Counted from the first letter of the stretch, positions 6,881 to 14,381 are shown. The stretch: 16,794 nt of DNA from an uncultured Rikenellaceae bacterium (GCA_910588925.1 CAJURV010000047.1:1-16794), one strand, 5' to 3'. A program made the numbers and translations. Notes: generated from the letters alone by a model not told the origin.

Positions 6881-7064
6881 TTTTACAAAAGTCTATTGTT
6901 AGAAGTTATTTGAATTTTAATGAAATTTTTATTGAAGACTATTTTCGAACCATTTTTTTTCGGATTTTTATGTTGCATAGCAGGTTCTACGTGACCTAAA
7001 AATGCGGACAAAATGGCCGAAAAGAGACTTTAAGAAAAGTTTTGATTAAATTTTAAACAACTTC
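6881..7064. other. 184-bp AT-rich gap between rplD and rplW
   Basis: No open frame of useful length and no clear promoter lies here. The stretch is far more AT-rich than its flanks. One imperfect hairpin, with arms 6964-6973 and 6994-7003 matching at 9 of 10 positions, lies in its middle. It has no U-tract on the minus-strand side that would make a convincing terminator. It could be a regulatory spacer, an RNase processing region or the remnant of an insertion. Confidence 0.6.
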
Positions 7065-7694
7065 TTATAGTCCGAACATTTGGTTGACCGCCTCTACCGA
7101 AGTCTCTGTCATGAGCACAGCGGCGGCGTTGAGAACGTCGTACGTGTTCAGGTTGGACGCGGGTATAACCTTGACGTTTTTGAGGTTGCGCGCAGAGAGA
7201 ACGACGTTCTTATCGGTCTCGTGCATAACCACAAGGAGTTTCTTTTCAGAGAGGCCGAGATTCTTGGCCGCAGTGATGAACTCTTTCGTCTTGGGAGCCT
7301 CGAAAGTGAAGTTTTCGACAACGGTGATGGCCGAATCCTTCGCTTTGTAGCTGAGCGCGCTCTTACGTGCGAGCTGTTTGAGCTTCTTGTTGAGCTTGAA
7401 GCCGTAATCGCGGGGAACGGGACCGAACACACGACCGCCGCCTACGAACACGGGCGAGAGGATGCTGCCCGAGCGAGCGCCGCCCGTACCTTTCTGTTTC
7501 TTGAGCTTTCTGGTAGAACCGGCCACTTCGTTGCGCTGTTTGGCCTTGTGAGTACCCTGACGCTGGTTGGCCAGATACTGTTTCACATCCAGATATATCG
7601 CATGGTTGTTAGGCTCCACAGCGAAGATAGCGTCGTTGAGAACGACCTTCTTGCCGGTCTCCTTGCCTGCGATGTTTAATACTGATAATTCCAT
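7065..7694 (-). CDS. rplD: 50S ribosomal protein L4
   Basis: L4 binds 23S rRNA domain I and extends a loop into the exit tunnel. In gammaproteobacteria it also autoregulates the S10 operon. The 209-residue product has the tunnel-loop motif RKLKKQKGTGGARSGSI at roughly residues 62-78, the PRDYGFKLNKKLKQLARKSAL segment, and a C-terminal Rossmann-like part ending in VNQMFGL. It is five bases after rplC. The unusual 184-base spacer lies downstream, before rplW. No L4-binding leader can be assigned from this sequence alone. Confidence 0.97.
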   Translation of the reverse strand: MELSVLNIAGKETGKKVVLNDAIFAVEPNNHAIYLDVKQYLANQRQGTHKAKQRNEVAGSTRKLKKQKGTGGARSGSILSPVFVGGGRVFGPVPRDYGFKLNKKLKQLARKSALSYKAKDSAITVVENFTFEAPKTKEFITAAKNLGLSEKKLLVVMHETDKNVVLSARNLKNVKVIPASNLNTYDVLNAAAVLMTETSVEAVNQMFGL

Positions 7695-7699
7695 CTTCG

Positions 7700-8317
7700 T
7701 TAGTCTTCGATTAATAAGTAAGAACCTTTGGCGCCCGGAATCGAACCTTTCACAAGGATCAGATTGTTTTCGGGAATCACCTTTAGAATTTTAAGGTTGA
7801 GAACCTTAACTTGGTCGCCGCCTGTGCGTCCGGCAAGGCGTTTGCCTTTGAAGACACGAGAAGGATAAGACGATGCACCCAACGAACCGGGAGCGCGGAG
7901 ACGGTTGTGCTGACCGTGGGTCTGACCACCCACGCCACCGAAACCATGACGTTTCACAACGCCCTGGAAACCTTTACCTTTAGATACGCCGGTCACGTCC
8001 ACCCAGTCGCCTTCCTCGAACATTTCGACAGTAACGGTGTCGCCGAGGTTGAGCTCTTCGTCGAACGACTTGAACTCAGAGAGCTTGCGTTTGGGAGTGG
8101 TGTTCGCCTTAGCGAAGTGACCCATCATCGCCTTGCTGGTGTGTTTTTCCTTCTTTTCGTCATAGGCAATCTGCACGGCGCTGTAGCCATCTTTCTCTAC
8201 CGTGCGGATTTGCGTAACAACACAGGGACCAGCCTCAATAACAGTGCATGGTATGTTTTTACCCTCGGCACTGAAAACGGAAGTCATTCCGATTTTTTTT
8301 CCAATTAGTCCTGACAT
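7700..8317 (-). CDS. rplC: 50S ribosomal protein L3
   Basis: L3 is an early 23S rRNA-binding protein whose long loop reaches the peptidyl transferase centre. The 205-residue product starts MSGLIGKKIGMTSVFSAEGK. It holds the signature VTGVSKGKGFQGVVKRHGFG and the loop around GGQTHGQHNRLRAPGSLG. The Gln in GGQTHGQ is at the position methylated by PrmB in other bacteria. It precedes rplD by five bases but is separated from rpsJ upstream by an unusual 171-base gap. Confidence 0.97.
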   Translation of the reverse strand: MSGLIGKKIGMTSVFSAEGKNIPCTVIEAGPCVVTQIRTVEKDGYSAVQIAYDEKKEKHTSKAMMGHFAKANTTPKRKLSEFKSFDEELNLGDTVTVEMFEEGDWVDVTGVSKGKGFQGVVKRHGFGGVGGQTHGQHNRLRAPGSLGASSYPSRVFKGKRLAGRTGGDQVKVLNLKILKVIPENNLILVKGSIPGAKGSYLLIED

Positions 8318-8488
8318 TTCGCAGTTCTATTAAAAATTTAATTAACGAATTGTCCGTATCTCCGGGGATTTGCGATCGTCGCGACCTGCCTCGTCCGGCA
8401 GACATAGGGACATTTTTATATTGTTCTCCTTTTCAGCGGCAAAGGCCATCCCTGCAAAAAGGGACGGCCGCTTGCGCCGAAAGATTCA
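8318..8488. other. 171-bp structured gap between rpsJ and rplC
   Basis: On the minus strand, 19 bases after the rpsJ stop, a 10-bp stem (8460-8469 with 8444-8453, one G-U pair, loop of 6) forms without a U-tract. It is followed by AAGGAG at 8426-8431 and, 12 bases later, by an ATG opening a 23-codon frame (8342-8413) that ends 24 bases before rplC. The arrangement of hairpin, ribosome binding site and short frame could be an attenuator or leader peptide, or chance. S10 leaders in other phyla lie upstream of rpsJ instead. Confidence 0.5.
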
Positions 8489-8794
8489 TCACACCTTGAT
8501 CTCTACCTCTACGCCAGAGGGAAGCTCGAGCTTCATCAGAGCGTCGATAGTCTTGGGAGTAGAGCTGTAGATGTCGAGAATACGTTTGAACGTGCTCAAC
8601 TGGAACTGCTCGCGAGACTTCTTGTTGACGAAAGTCGAACGGTTGATGGTGAAAATCTTTTTCTGTGTAGGCAGGGGTATGGGACCGCTGACTACAGCAC
8701 CGGTAGATTTGACCGTCTTAACGATCTTATCGGCCGATTTATCGACCAGATTGTGATCGTACGATTTAAGTTTTATTCTAATCTTCTGACTCAT
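8489..8794 (-). CDS. rpsJ: 30S ribosomal protein S10
   Basis: S10 is in the 30S head near the decoding region, and in many bacteria it also acts as NusE in antitermination. The 101-residue product has standard length. It carries IRIKLKSYDHNLVDKSADKI at the N terminus, GPIPLPTQKKIFTINRSTFV in the middle and an acidic LELPSGVEVEIKV end. It begins 11 bases after fusA with no tuf gene in between, the usual Bacteroidota order, so it is read from the rpsL promoter unless internal promoters exist. Confidence 0.97.
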   Translation of the reverse strand: MSQKIRIKLKSYDHNLVDKSADKIVKTVKSTGAVVSGPIPLPTQKKIFTINRSTFVNKKSREQFQLSTFKRILDIYSSTPKTIDALMKLELPSGVEVEIKV

Positions 8795-8805
8795 GATCGC
8801 TGTTT

Positions 8806-10917
8806 TTATTCAATATCTTTAACTCGGCCGCTCGATTTCTCGATAATCTCCTTAGCTACGTTAGCAGGAACTTCCGAGAACTGCGCGAACTCCATTGAAG
8901 AGGTCGCACGACCCGATGAAATGGTACGGAGCACGGTCACATAACCGAACATCTCTGAAAGGGGCACCTTGGCCTTAACCACACGTGCGTTACCTTTCGA
9001 TTCCATACCGTTCACCTGACCACGACGCTTGTTGAGGTCGCCGATGATGTCGCCCATGTTCTCCTCGGGGGTCACGACCTCCACGTTCATGATGGGCTCC
9101 ATGATAACGGGACCCGCGCTCTTGGAAGCGACACGGAAACCGTTGCGGGCGCATATCTCGAACGAGAGCTGGTCAGAGTCGACCGGGTGGAACGAACCGT
9201 CTATGAGAGTCACCTTCATAGAGTCTACGGAGTAACCTGCCAAAGGACCGTTAGACATTGCCGACTCGAAACCTTTCTGAACCGCAGGGATGAACTCCTT
9301 GGGAATGTTACCGCCCTTGACGGTGTCTTCGAATACGAGACCTGTCTTTTCGGGATCGTCGTTAGGACCGATCTCGAAGATGATATCGGCGAACTTACCG
9401 CGACCACCGGTCTGTTTCTTGAACACCTCACGGTGCTGGAACTTCTTGGTGAGCGCCTCTTTGTAGTTGACCTGAGGAGCGCCCTGGCTGATTTCGACAC
9501 CGAACTCGCGACGCAGACGGTCTACGATCACTTCGAGGTGAAGCTCACCCATACCGCTGATGACGGTCTGTCCAGAATCTTCGTCGGTCTTGACGGTGAA
9601 TGTCGGGTCCTCTTCGGCCAGCTTACCGAGCGCGATACCTAGCTTATCGAGGTCTTTCTGAGTCTTGGGCTCTACCGCCAAACCGATAACGGGCTCGGGG
9701 AAAGTCATAGACTCGAGAACGATAGGCTTGTTCTCGTCGCAAAGGGTATCGCCGGTGCGAATATCTTTGAAACCTACAGCCGCGCATATATCGCCGGCAG
9801 AGACGAACTCTATGGGGTTCTGCTTGTTGGCGTGCATCTGATAGAGGCGAGATATACGCTCTTTCTTGCCCGAACGGCTGTTGAGCGTATAAGAACCCGC
9901 GTCGAGCTTACCTGAGTAAGCGCGGATGAATGCCAAACGACCCACGAACGGGTCGGTAGCGATCTTGAATGCGAGACCTGCGAAAGGCTCGTCTTCAGAG
10001 GGGTGGCGAACCACTTCGTTGCCGTCGAGGTCATGACCTACGACCGCCTCTACGTCCATGGGAGAGGGGAGGTAAGCCACGATACTGTCGAGCAACAGCT
10101 GTACGCCTTTGTTCTTGAACGAAGAGCCGCAAAGCATGGGCACCACGCTCATGTTGATGGTAGCCGTACGAAGGGCCTTGATGATCTCTTCGGGAGTGAT
10201 CGAATCGGGATCCTCGAAGAATTTCTCCATCAGGGCATCGTCGGAAGCGGCGATCTCCTCTATGAGCTTAGCGCGCCATTCGGCCGCCTCGGCCGCCATG
10301 TGAGCGGGGATATCTTCGTAGGTGAAGTTGTCGCGCACCGTCTTGTCGTCGAAGTAGACGATGGCACGGTTGTGTATGAGGTCCACGAGGCCCTCGAATT
10401 TGTCTTCGGCACCTATGGGCAACACTATGGGAAGCGCGTTGGCACCGAGACGTTCGTGCACCTGCGACACGACACCGAGGAAATCGGCGCCGGTACGGTC
10501 CATCTTGTTGACATAACCGATGCGGGGCACACGGTATTTATCCGCCTGACGCCACACCGTCTCGCTCTGGGGCTCTACGCCGCCCACGGCACAGAACGTA
10601 GCGACAGCACCGTCGAGCACACGAAGCGAACGTTCCACCTCTACGGTGAAGTCGACGTGACCCGGGGTGTCGATGATATTGATCTGGTATGTTTTGTCGT
10701 CGTATTTCCAGAAGGTAGTGGTAGCGGCCGAGGTGATGGTGATGCCTCGCTCCTGCTCCTGTACCATCCAGTCCATGGTAGCTGCACCCTCGTGCACCTC
10801 ACCCACTTTATGTGTCTTACCTGTATAGAAAAGAATACGCTCGGACGTGGTAGTCTTGCCCGCATCAATGTGGGCCATGATACCGATGTTTCTGGTAAAA
10901 TGAAGGTCTCTTGCCAT
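8806..10917 (-). CDS. fusA: Elongation factor G, canonical translocase
   Basis: EF-G uses GTP to drive tRNA-mRNA translocation and, with RRF, ribosome recycling. The 703-residue product has all G motifs intact: P-loop AHIDAGKT at 15-22, switch I RGIT at 57-60, DTPGH at 83-87 with the catalytic His87, and NKMD at 137-140. Domains II to V follow with no gap, including the domain IV segment GSFHPVDSDQLSFEICARNGF. It lies between rpsG (17 bases upstream) and rpsJ. It contrasts directly with the EF-G2-type paralogue at 14444-16597, whose G motifs are altered. Identification is secure. Confidence 0.98.
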   Translation of the reverse strand: MARDLHFTRNIGIMAHIDAGKTTTSERILFYTGKTHKVGEVHEGAATMDWMVQEQERGITITSAATTTFWKYDDKTYQINIIDTPGHVDFTVEVERSLRVLDGAVATFCAVGGVEPQSETVWRQADKYRVPRIGYVNKMDRTGADFLGVVSQVHERLGANALPIVLPIGAEDKFEGLVDLIHNRAIVYFDDKTVRDNFTYEDIPAHMAAEAAEWRAKLIEEIAASDDALMEKFFEDPDSITPEEIIKALRTATINMSVVPMLCGSSFKNKGVQLLLDSIVAYLPSPMDVEAVVGHDLDGNEVVRHPSEDEPFAGLAFKIATDPFVGRLAFIRAYSGKLDAGSYTLNSRSGKKERISRLYQMHANKQNPIEFVSAGDICAAVGFKDIRTGDTLCDENKPIVLESMTFPEPVIGLAVEPKTQKDLDKLGIALGKLAEEDPTFTVKTDEDSGQTVISGMGELHLEVIVDRLRREFGVEISQGAPQVNYKEALTKKFQHREVFKKQTGGRGKFADIIFEIGPNDDPEKTGLVFEDTVKGGNIPKEFIPAVQKGFESAMSNGPLAGYSVDSMKVTLIDGSFHPVDSDQLSFEICARNGFRVASKSAGPVIMEPIMNVEVVTPEENMGDIIGDLNKRRGQVNGMESKGNARVVKAKVPLSEMFGYVTVLRTISSGRATSSMEFAQFSEVPANVAKEIIEKSSGRVKDIE

Positions 10918-10934
10918 CTTCTTATTCTTTCCGG

Positions 10935-11411
10935 TTAAAATCTAAAGTGAGCGAATGCTTTGTTGGCTTCCGCCATACGGTGCATCTCCTCTTTACGTTT
11001 GAATGCACCACCCTCTTCGTTGAAGGCGGCTATTATTTCCGCAGCAAGCTTTTCAGCCATTGAACGACCGGCGCGCTTGTGTGCATAGAGGATGAGGTTC
11101 TTCATGCTCAAAGAGACTTTACGCTCCGCACGCACTTCGGTCGGGACTTGGAATGTCGCCCCTCCGACGCGGCGAGACTTAACCTCAACCTGCGGAGTTA
11201 CATTTTCGAGGGCCTTCTTCCAAATCTCCAATGGAGCCTTATCAGAGTCCTTCATCTTCTCGCCTACAGTATCTATCGCATCATAGAAGATAGTGTAAGC
11301 AATACTCTTCTTACCATCCAGCATAAGGTTGTTGACGAAACGGGTTACCAAAACATCGCCAAACTTAGGATCCGGAAGTAGAATTCGCTTTTTAGGCTTC
11401 GCTTTTCTCAT
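10935..11411 (-). CDS. rpsG: 30S ribosomal protein S7
   Basis: S7 starts assembly of the 30S head and contacts E-site tRNA. The 158-residue product has the family N terminus (MRKAKPKKRILLPDPKFGD), the VTRFVNNLMLDGKKSIAY helix and the VEVKSRRVGGATFQVPTEV signature. It lies 32 bases after rpsL and 17 before fusA in the standard str order. In E. coli S7 represses translation of this operon; nothing here shows whether that holds. Confidence 0.97.
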   Translation of the reverse strand: MRKAKPKKRILLPDPKFGDVLVTRFVNNLMLDGKKSIAYTIFYDAIDTVGEKMKDSDKAPLEIWKKALENVTPQVEVKSRRVGGATFQVPTEVRAERKVSLSMKNLILYAHKRAGRSMAEKLAAEIIAAFNEEGGAFKRKEEMHRMAEANKAFAHFRF

Positions 11412-11443
11412 TGCTTCAAATTGACTTTTTTAAAACGCTTTGT

Positions 11444-11842
11444 TTACTTTTTGCCCTTAGCGGCTGCACCTGCCTTAGGCTTCTTGGTGCCGTATTTGGA
11501 ACGGCGCTGGTTGCGACCGTCTACGCCGGCAGCGTCGAGGGCACCGCGAACCAAGTGATAACGCACACCGGGGAGGTCTTTGACACGACCGCCGCGCACG
11601 AGTACGATAGAGTGTTCCTGAAGGTTGTGACCTTCGCCGGGGATGTAGGCATTGACCTCTTTCCCGTTGGTTAAACGCACACGCGCAACCTTACGCATGG
11701 CAGAGTTCGGCTTTTTGGGAGTCGTCGTGTAGACCCTCACGCAAACGCCGCGTCGCTGAGGACATGAATCCAAGGCAGGAGACTTACTCTTGTCTTCGAT
11801 TTTCAGACGTCCTTTTCTGACTAACTGTTGAATTGTAGGCAT
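11444..11842 (-). CDS. rpsL: 30S ribosomal protein S12
   Basis: S12 sits at the decoding centre and governs accuracy and streptomycin response. The 132-residue product has MPTIQQLVRKGR at the start, TTTPKKPNSAMRKVARV with Lys43 and Lys44 in the first conserved loop, and GGRVKDLPGVRYH in the second. Residues at the classic streptomycin-resistance sites look wild type. The C-terminal tail (KPKAGAAAKGKK) is basic and low in complexity. It is the first gene of the operon, with a good promoter about 65 bases upstream. Confidence 0.97.
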   Translation of the reverse strand: MPTIQQLVRKGRLKIEDKSKSPALDSCPQRRGVCVRVYTTTPKKPNSAMRKVARVRLTNGKEVNAYIPGEGHNLQEHSIVLVRGGRVKDLPGVRYHLVRGALDAAGVDGRNQRRSKYGTKKPKAGAAAKGKK

Positions 11843-12119
11843 TTTAAAGTTTTAAAAGTTACTACGTTTTTTGTTTTCAAGCGTCGACAAAACACTTTTT
11901 CGGACCACAAAGATACTGCATTATTTTCTTACTACCAAACACTTTCGACTCTTTTTCGTTGATTATCACCTATTTTTGAATATCGTCCCGATGTTGCCTC
12001 CACGCAAAACATTATTAATGAACAACATACACAAAATCTACTTAAACTCTGAACACTATACTCATAAGACATGACAAAAAAGACCGATAACAAGAGCACA
12101 TATGTTTTTCAAATAATAA
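11843..12119. other. Divergent intergenic region between rpsL and the peptide/lipoprotein operon
   Basis: The region holds the minus-strand rpsL promoter (11908-11939) and ends at the plus-strand promoter of the neighbouring operon. A short plus-strand frame from 11871 to 12074 overlaps the promoter and leader and is AT-driven, so I do not call it. No other feature stands out. Confidence 0.6.
11908..11939 (-). promoter_or_regulatory. Promoter of the str-S10 operon
   Basis: On the minus strand TTTG (11936-11939) and a perfect -7 box TATCTTTG (11908-11915) are separated by 20 nt, fitting the Bacteroidota housekeeping sigma consensus. Transcription would start near 11900, leaving a leader of roughly 55-60 nt before rpsL. 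It is the only strong promoter I find for the 18-gene operon. Confidence 0.75.
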
Positions 12120-12151
12120 TTTGGAAATGATTAAAAAATTCCATATATTTT
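12120..12151 (+). promoter_or_regulatory. Promoter of the peptide/lipoprotein operon
   Basis: TTTG (12120-12123) and TATATTTT (12144-12151) are spaced by 20 nt and match the Bacteroidota promoter except at the last base of the -7 box. A start near 12158 leaves about 60 nt of leader before the ATG at 12222. Confidence 0.65.
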
Positions 12152-12221
12152 AAAGCCAAGTCGGGAACAATCGCCTTATCGCTGTTTTACGACTAATTAC
12201 AACTCTTAAAACCCTAACATT

Positions 12222-12487
12222 ATGAAAAAGTATTTCTTGCACTGTTTCTAACATCTCTCGCTTTCGGAGCAGGTTACAGTGCACACGTTTCACGACAGAG
12301 AGTAAATATCTCCGATTCGGGAAATTACAACATAGAGTCGTTAACATCGTGTGAAATTACGAAAGGAGACAAGGTAAAGTATAGTTGCGAAGGAGACGAT
12401 GAGGAGTGTTCGATAACTTATCTGGGATATACCTTGACATGTAGCGGGAAAAAAAGTTGCAACAGAATAACACTACCAAGCAAATAA
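12222..12487 (+). pseudogene. NVEALA-type small exported peptide, frameshifted
   Basis: From the ATG at 12222 the frame stops after nine codons. A shift of one base in the run of five A after the ATG opens a continuous frame from 12239 to the stop at 12485-12487. With one more A the product would be about 88 residues. It would begin MKKVFLALFLTSLAFGAG, a typical exported N terminus, then have NIESLTSCE followed by a Cys-rich tail with CEGDDEEC and CSGKKSC. NIESL at this position matches the NVEALA motif of small Bacteroidales secreted proteins (Pfam NVEALA), which are about 75-90 residues long. The gene is promoter-proximal in an operon with a TolB-like lipoprotein. It is a decayed gene, a slippage-controlled one, or a homopolymer error. 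The family match is by eye. Confidence 0.7.
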
Positions 12488-12492
12488 AACAA

Positions 12493-12532
12493 TAAGGTCA
12501 AAAGCGGAACATATCTTTTGACCTTAATTTTT
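12493..12532 (+). terminator. Intercistronic hairpin with T-tract
   Basis: A perfect 12-bp stem (12493-12504 with 12515-12526), a 10-nt loop and ATTTTT lie six bases after the peptide stop and 13 bases before the lipoprotein ATG. It would partly terminate transcription, giving more peptide mRNA than lipoprotein mRNA, or stabilise the upstream transcript. Confidence 0.65.
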
Positions 12533-12544
12533 AAAACCATCACA

Positions 12545-13615
12545 ATGAAGCAAATATTGTACACTGTCGGGTTAGTACTATTTTTAGCAGGATGCACATC
12601 TAACGACAAGGTTCCTGCCCCTGACCGCCTCGACAAAAATATTATGACTGTCGAAAAGACATTACGTGCAGATACTCTGAAAAATATCGACACTCTAATT
12701 TATGCGAAAGAGTTTTTTGTCTACCGAGACAGCGTTCTGATTGCATTAAACAAAAGAAACGAACACACGCACTTCTTGGAGTTCTATCGATTGTCCGACA
12801 TGCAACCCATCGCCCGATTGTATCGACCCGGGAATGGCCCTGACGAGATGCTGAGCGCCAATGCGTACATCAACGGTAACAAACTGATAGTAAACGACTA
12901 CGTCAAGTCACAGATAGCCGTGGTCGATATCGACTCGCTATTGTCATTCAATAATTACTCAGCCCCTACGGTCCATTTGCATGTCGAGAGTCTGTTCAAC
13001 GCCATCCCTTACAAAGACAGATTCATACTCGACAATCCCTACTCATTCGCAGATAAAAAGGCCGGCATCGTTCAGGAGGCTCCCCGCTTTATAGTAACCG
13101 ACGATAAAAAGACCTATGAAGAGAAAAACAAATATCAATATTACACGAGGAATGTGACCAGCGGACGCATTATTGCAAACAAAGCAAAGAACAGAGTAAT
13201 CTATGCTAATGGCAATCAATCGTCCGTGGAGATATACGACATGGACCTGAATCTGCTAAGAACGGTAACCGGCCCCATAGACCTACCCACCCGATATACC
13301 ATACTTAACGAAGAGGGCGGAATGCAAAACGAAGTAATATTCAAAGGGGACATCCCATACGCATATTTGGACTATTGCGTGGATGACGACTATTTTTATC
13401 TGACCTACGTAGGCGACATGTTCGGAAAAGGTAAAAAGACGCAGGACCTTCACTGCCGGATATTCAAATTCGACTGGAACGGAAACTTCATAGACTGCTA
13501 TCCCGTACACAGTTATGTGAAATCAATCTCAAAAAGCAGGAAAGAGGATGCTTTATATGTAACGATATTATCTTCAGAGGGGCTTCCCGTTTTAATCAAG
13601 CTGTATGAAAAATAG
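12545..13615 (+). CDS. BF3164/TolB-like six-bladed beta-propeller lipoprotein
   Basis: The 356-residue product starts MKQILYTVGLVLFLAGC, a lipoprotein signal with lipobox LAGC at 14-17, so it should be anchored in the envelope by Cys17. The ATG at 12545 is preferred to an upstream in-frame TTG at 12518, which lies within the terminator hairpin. The rest is made of repeated beta strands. GNGPDEM (residues 96-102), after the first blade, is typical of the Bacteroidales TolB-like/BF3164 lipoprotein family. These are found with NVEALA peptides, as here. No enzymatic motif is seen and the role of the family is unknown. The gene is intact, follows the peptide gene and overlaps the next gene by 11 bases, which suggests coupling. 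Confidence 0.8.
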   Translation: MKQILYTVGLVLFLAGCTSNDKVPAPDRLDKNIMTVEKTLRADTLKNIDTLIYAKEFFVYRDSVLIALNKRNEHTHFLEFYRLSDMQPIARLYRPGNGPDEMLSANAYINGNKLIVNDYVKSQIAVVDIDSLLSFNNYSAPTVHLHVESLFNAIPYKDRFILDNPYSFADKKAGIVQEAPRFIVTDDKKTYEEKNKYQYYTRNVTSGRIIANKAKNRVIYANGNQSSVEIYDMDLNLLRTVTGPIDLPTRYTILNEEGGMQNEVIFKGDIPYAYLDYCVDDDYFYLTYVGDMFGKGKKTQDLHCRIFKFDWNGNFIDCYPVHSYVKSISKSRKEDALYVTILSSEGLPVLIKLYEK

Positions 13616-14108
13616 ACTTCTCCTCACATCTGTCGTTCTTATGTTATTATCAATAAGTTGTACGACAGAAGACAATAAAATCACAATCGACGACAGCCCC
13701 GTCTTACAGAAGATGATTAACAAAAAAGTCGCTGACGTTATTGAAGAAAATACCCCAGAAATAAATACAGACTCTCTTTCGATAAAAAACATCGACACAT
13801 TCGAGGGACTGATCTATCTCCTAAACGCAGATTGTTCTTTCTGCATAGGACAATTTTTAAGTTTCATCTCTTACTGCAACGAAGAGAAGATAGACATGCC
13901 CGTGATAGCTATTGTAGAAGAGGGCAACATCCCTGTTGTTGAATATTACATGGAACGAGTCTGATTGAAAAGCACAAACAACCTGACAATCGTTGAAAAC
14001 AGCAACAATAAGATAGTATAAAGAAGTCTGAATACGTATAGCGGAACAGTTTTTCATTGCAAAAACGGAAAACTTACAGGTAGCGTCTCATTTTTAATGA
14101 AACAATAA
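13605..14108 (+). pseudogene. Thioredoxin-like lipoprotein interrupted by two stops
   Basis: The intact part encodes 119 residues to a TGA at 13962-13964. It begins MKNRLLLTSVVLMLLSISC, a likely lipoprotein signal with Cys19. Later it has LLNADCSFCIGQFL with CSFC at residues 77-80, the layout of a thioredoxin-fold active site. The same frame continues past the TGA with NNLTIVENSNNKIV, meets a TAA at 14019-14021, and continues again with TYSGTVFHCKNGKLTGSVSF to a stop at 14106-14108. This tail reads like the missing end of a thioredoxin fold. The ancestral protein was probably about 167 residues. The ATG overlaps the lipoprotein gene by 11 bases. I read it as a recently inactivated gene; a functional short form is possible. 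Confidence 0.65.
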
Positions 14109-14168
14109 CAACAAATCCGTTTTAAGCAAATAGCAACAGTCGACATACCAGCCTTTGACTAATAACGA

Positions 14169-14193
14169 GAAGCCTGTGTTATCCACAGGCTTC
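14169..14193 (+). terminator. Possible terminator after the peptide/lipoprotein operon
   Basis: A perfect 10-bp stem, GAAGCCTGTG with CACAGGCTTC, around a 5-nt loop lies 60 bases after the last stop of the operon. It is followed only by AATCTTA, so the U-tract is weak. It is the best candidate for ending the plus-strand transcript before the repeat region. Confidence 0.5.
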
Positions 14194-14204
14194 AATCTTA
14201 CCCG

Positions 14205-14381
14205 CATCTCAGAAGCCGACATCCATACTTCAACCGCCTCACCGAATGCCATGTGCCCGCCAAAACGCAAACGGCATCACTGCATATCGAGCACCTCAAA
14301 AGGGGCTTTGCCCCCTCGTTTTTGGTTACTTTAGTAACTCCGGCTGAAAGCCCCCGCCGGGAGGCACACAAACCTCTTAAA
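14205..14381. repeat. Dispersed structured repeat, copy B
   Basis: This copy matches 1526-1738 best over 14295-14365. It has the same CTCAAA start, a GGGGC-TTT-GCCCC hairpin at 14302-14314, CCCTCGTTTT, a GTTACT/AGTAAC stem at 14325-14338 and CCCGCCGGGAGGC, then CACACAAA. Compared with copy A the GTTAC stem has lost its tip, so it is 6 bp rather than 11. CATCTCAG opens both copies at similar distances (90 and 85 bases) from the core. It directly abuts the palindrome at the end of the EF-G2 gene. Confidence 0.75.

Noticed and set aside
11871..12074. Plus-strand 67-codon frame upstream of the peptide operon
   Set aside because: It overlaps the rpsL promoter and leader, is AT-driven and has no ribosome binding site.
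13962..14021. Selenocysteine or stop readthrough in the thioredoxin-like gene
   Set aside because: The second interruption is TAA, the TGA is not within the CxxC site, and no downstream SECIS-like hairpin is evident. Decay is simpler.
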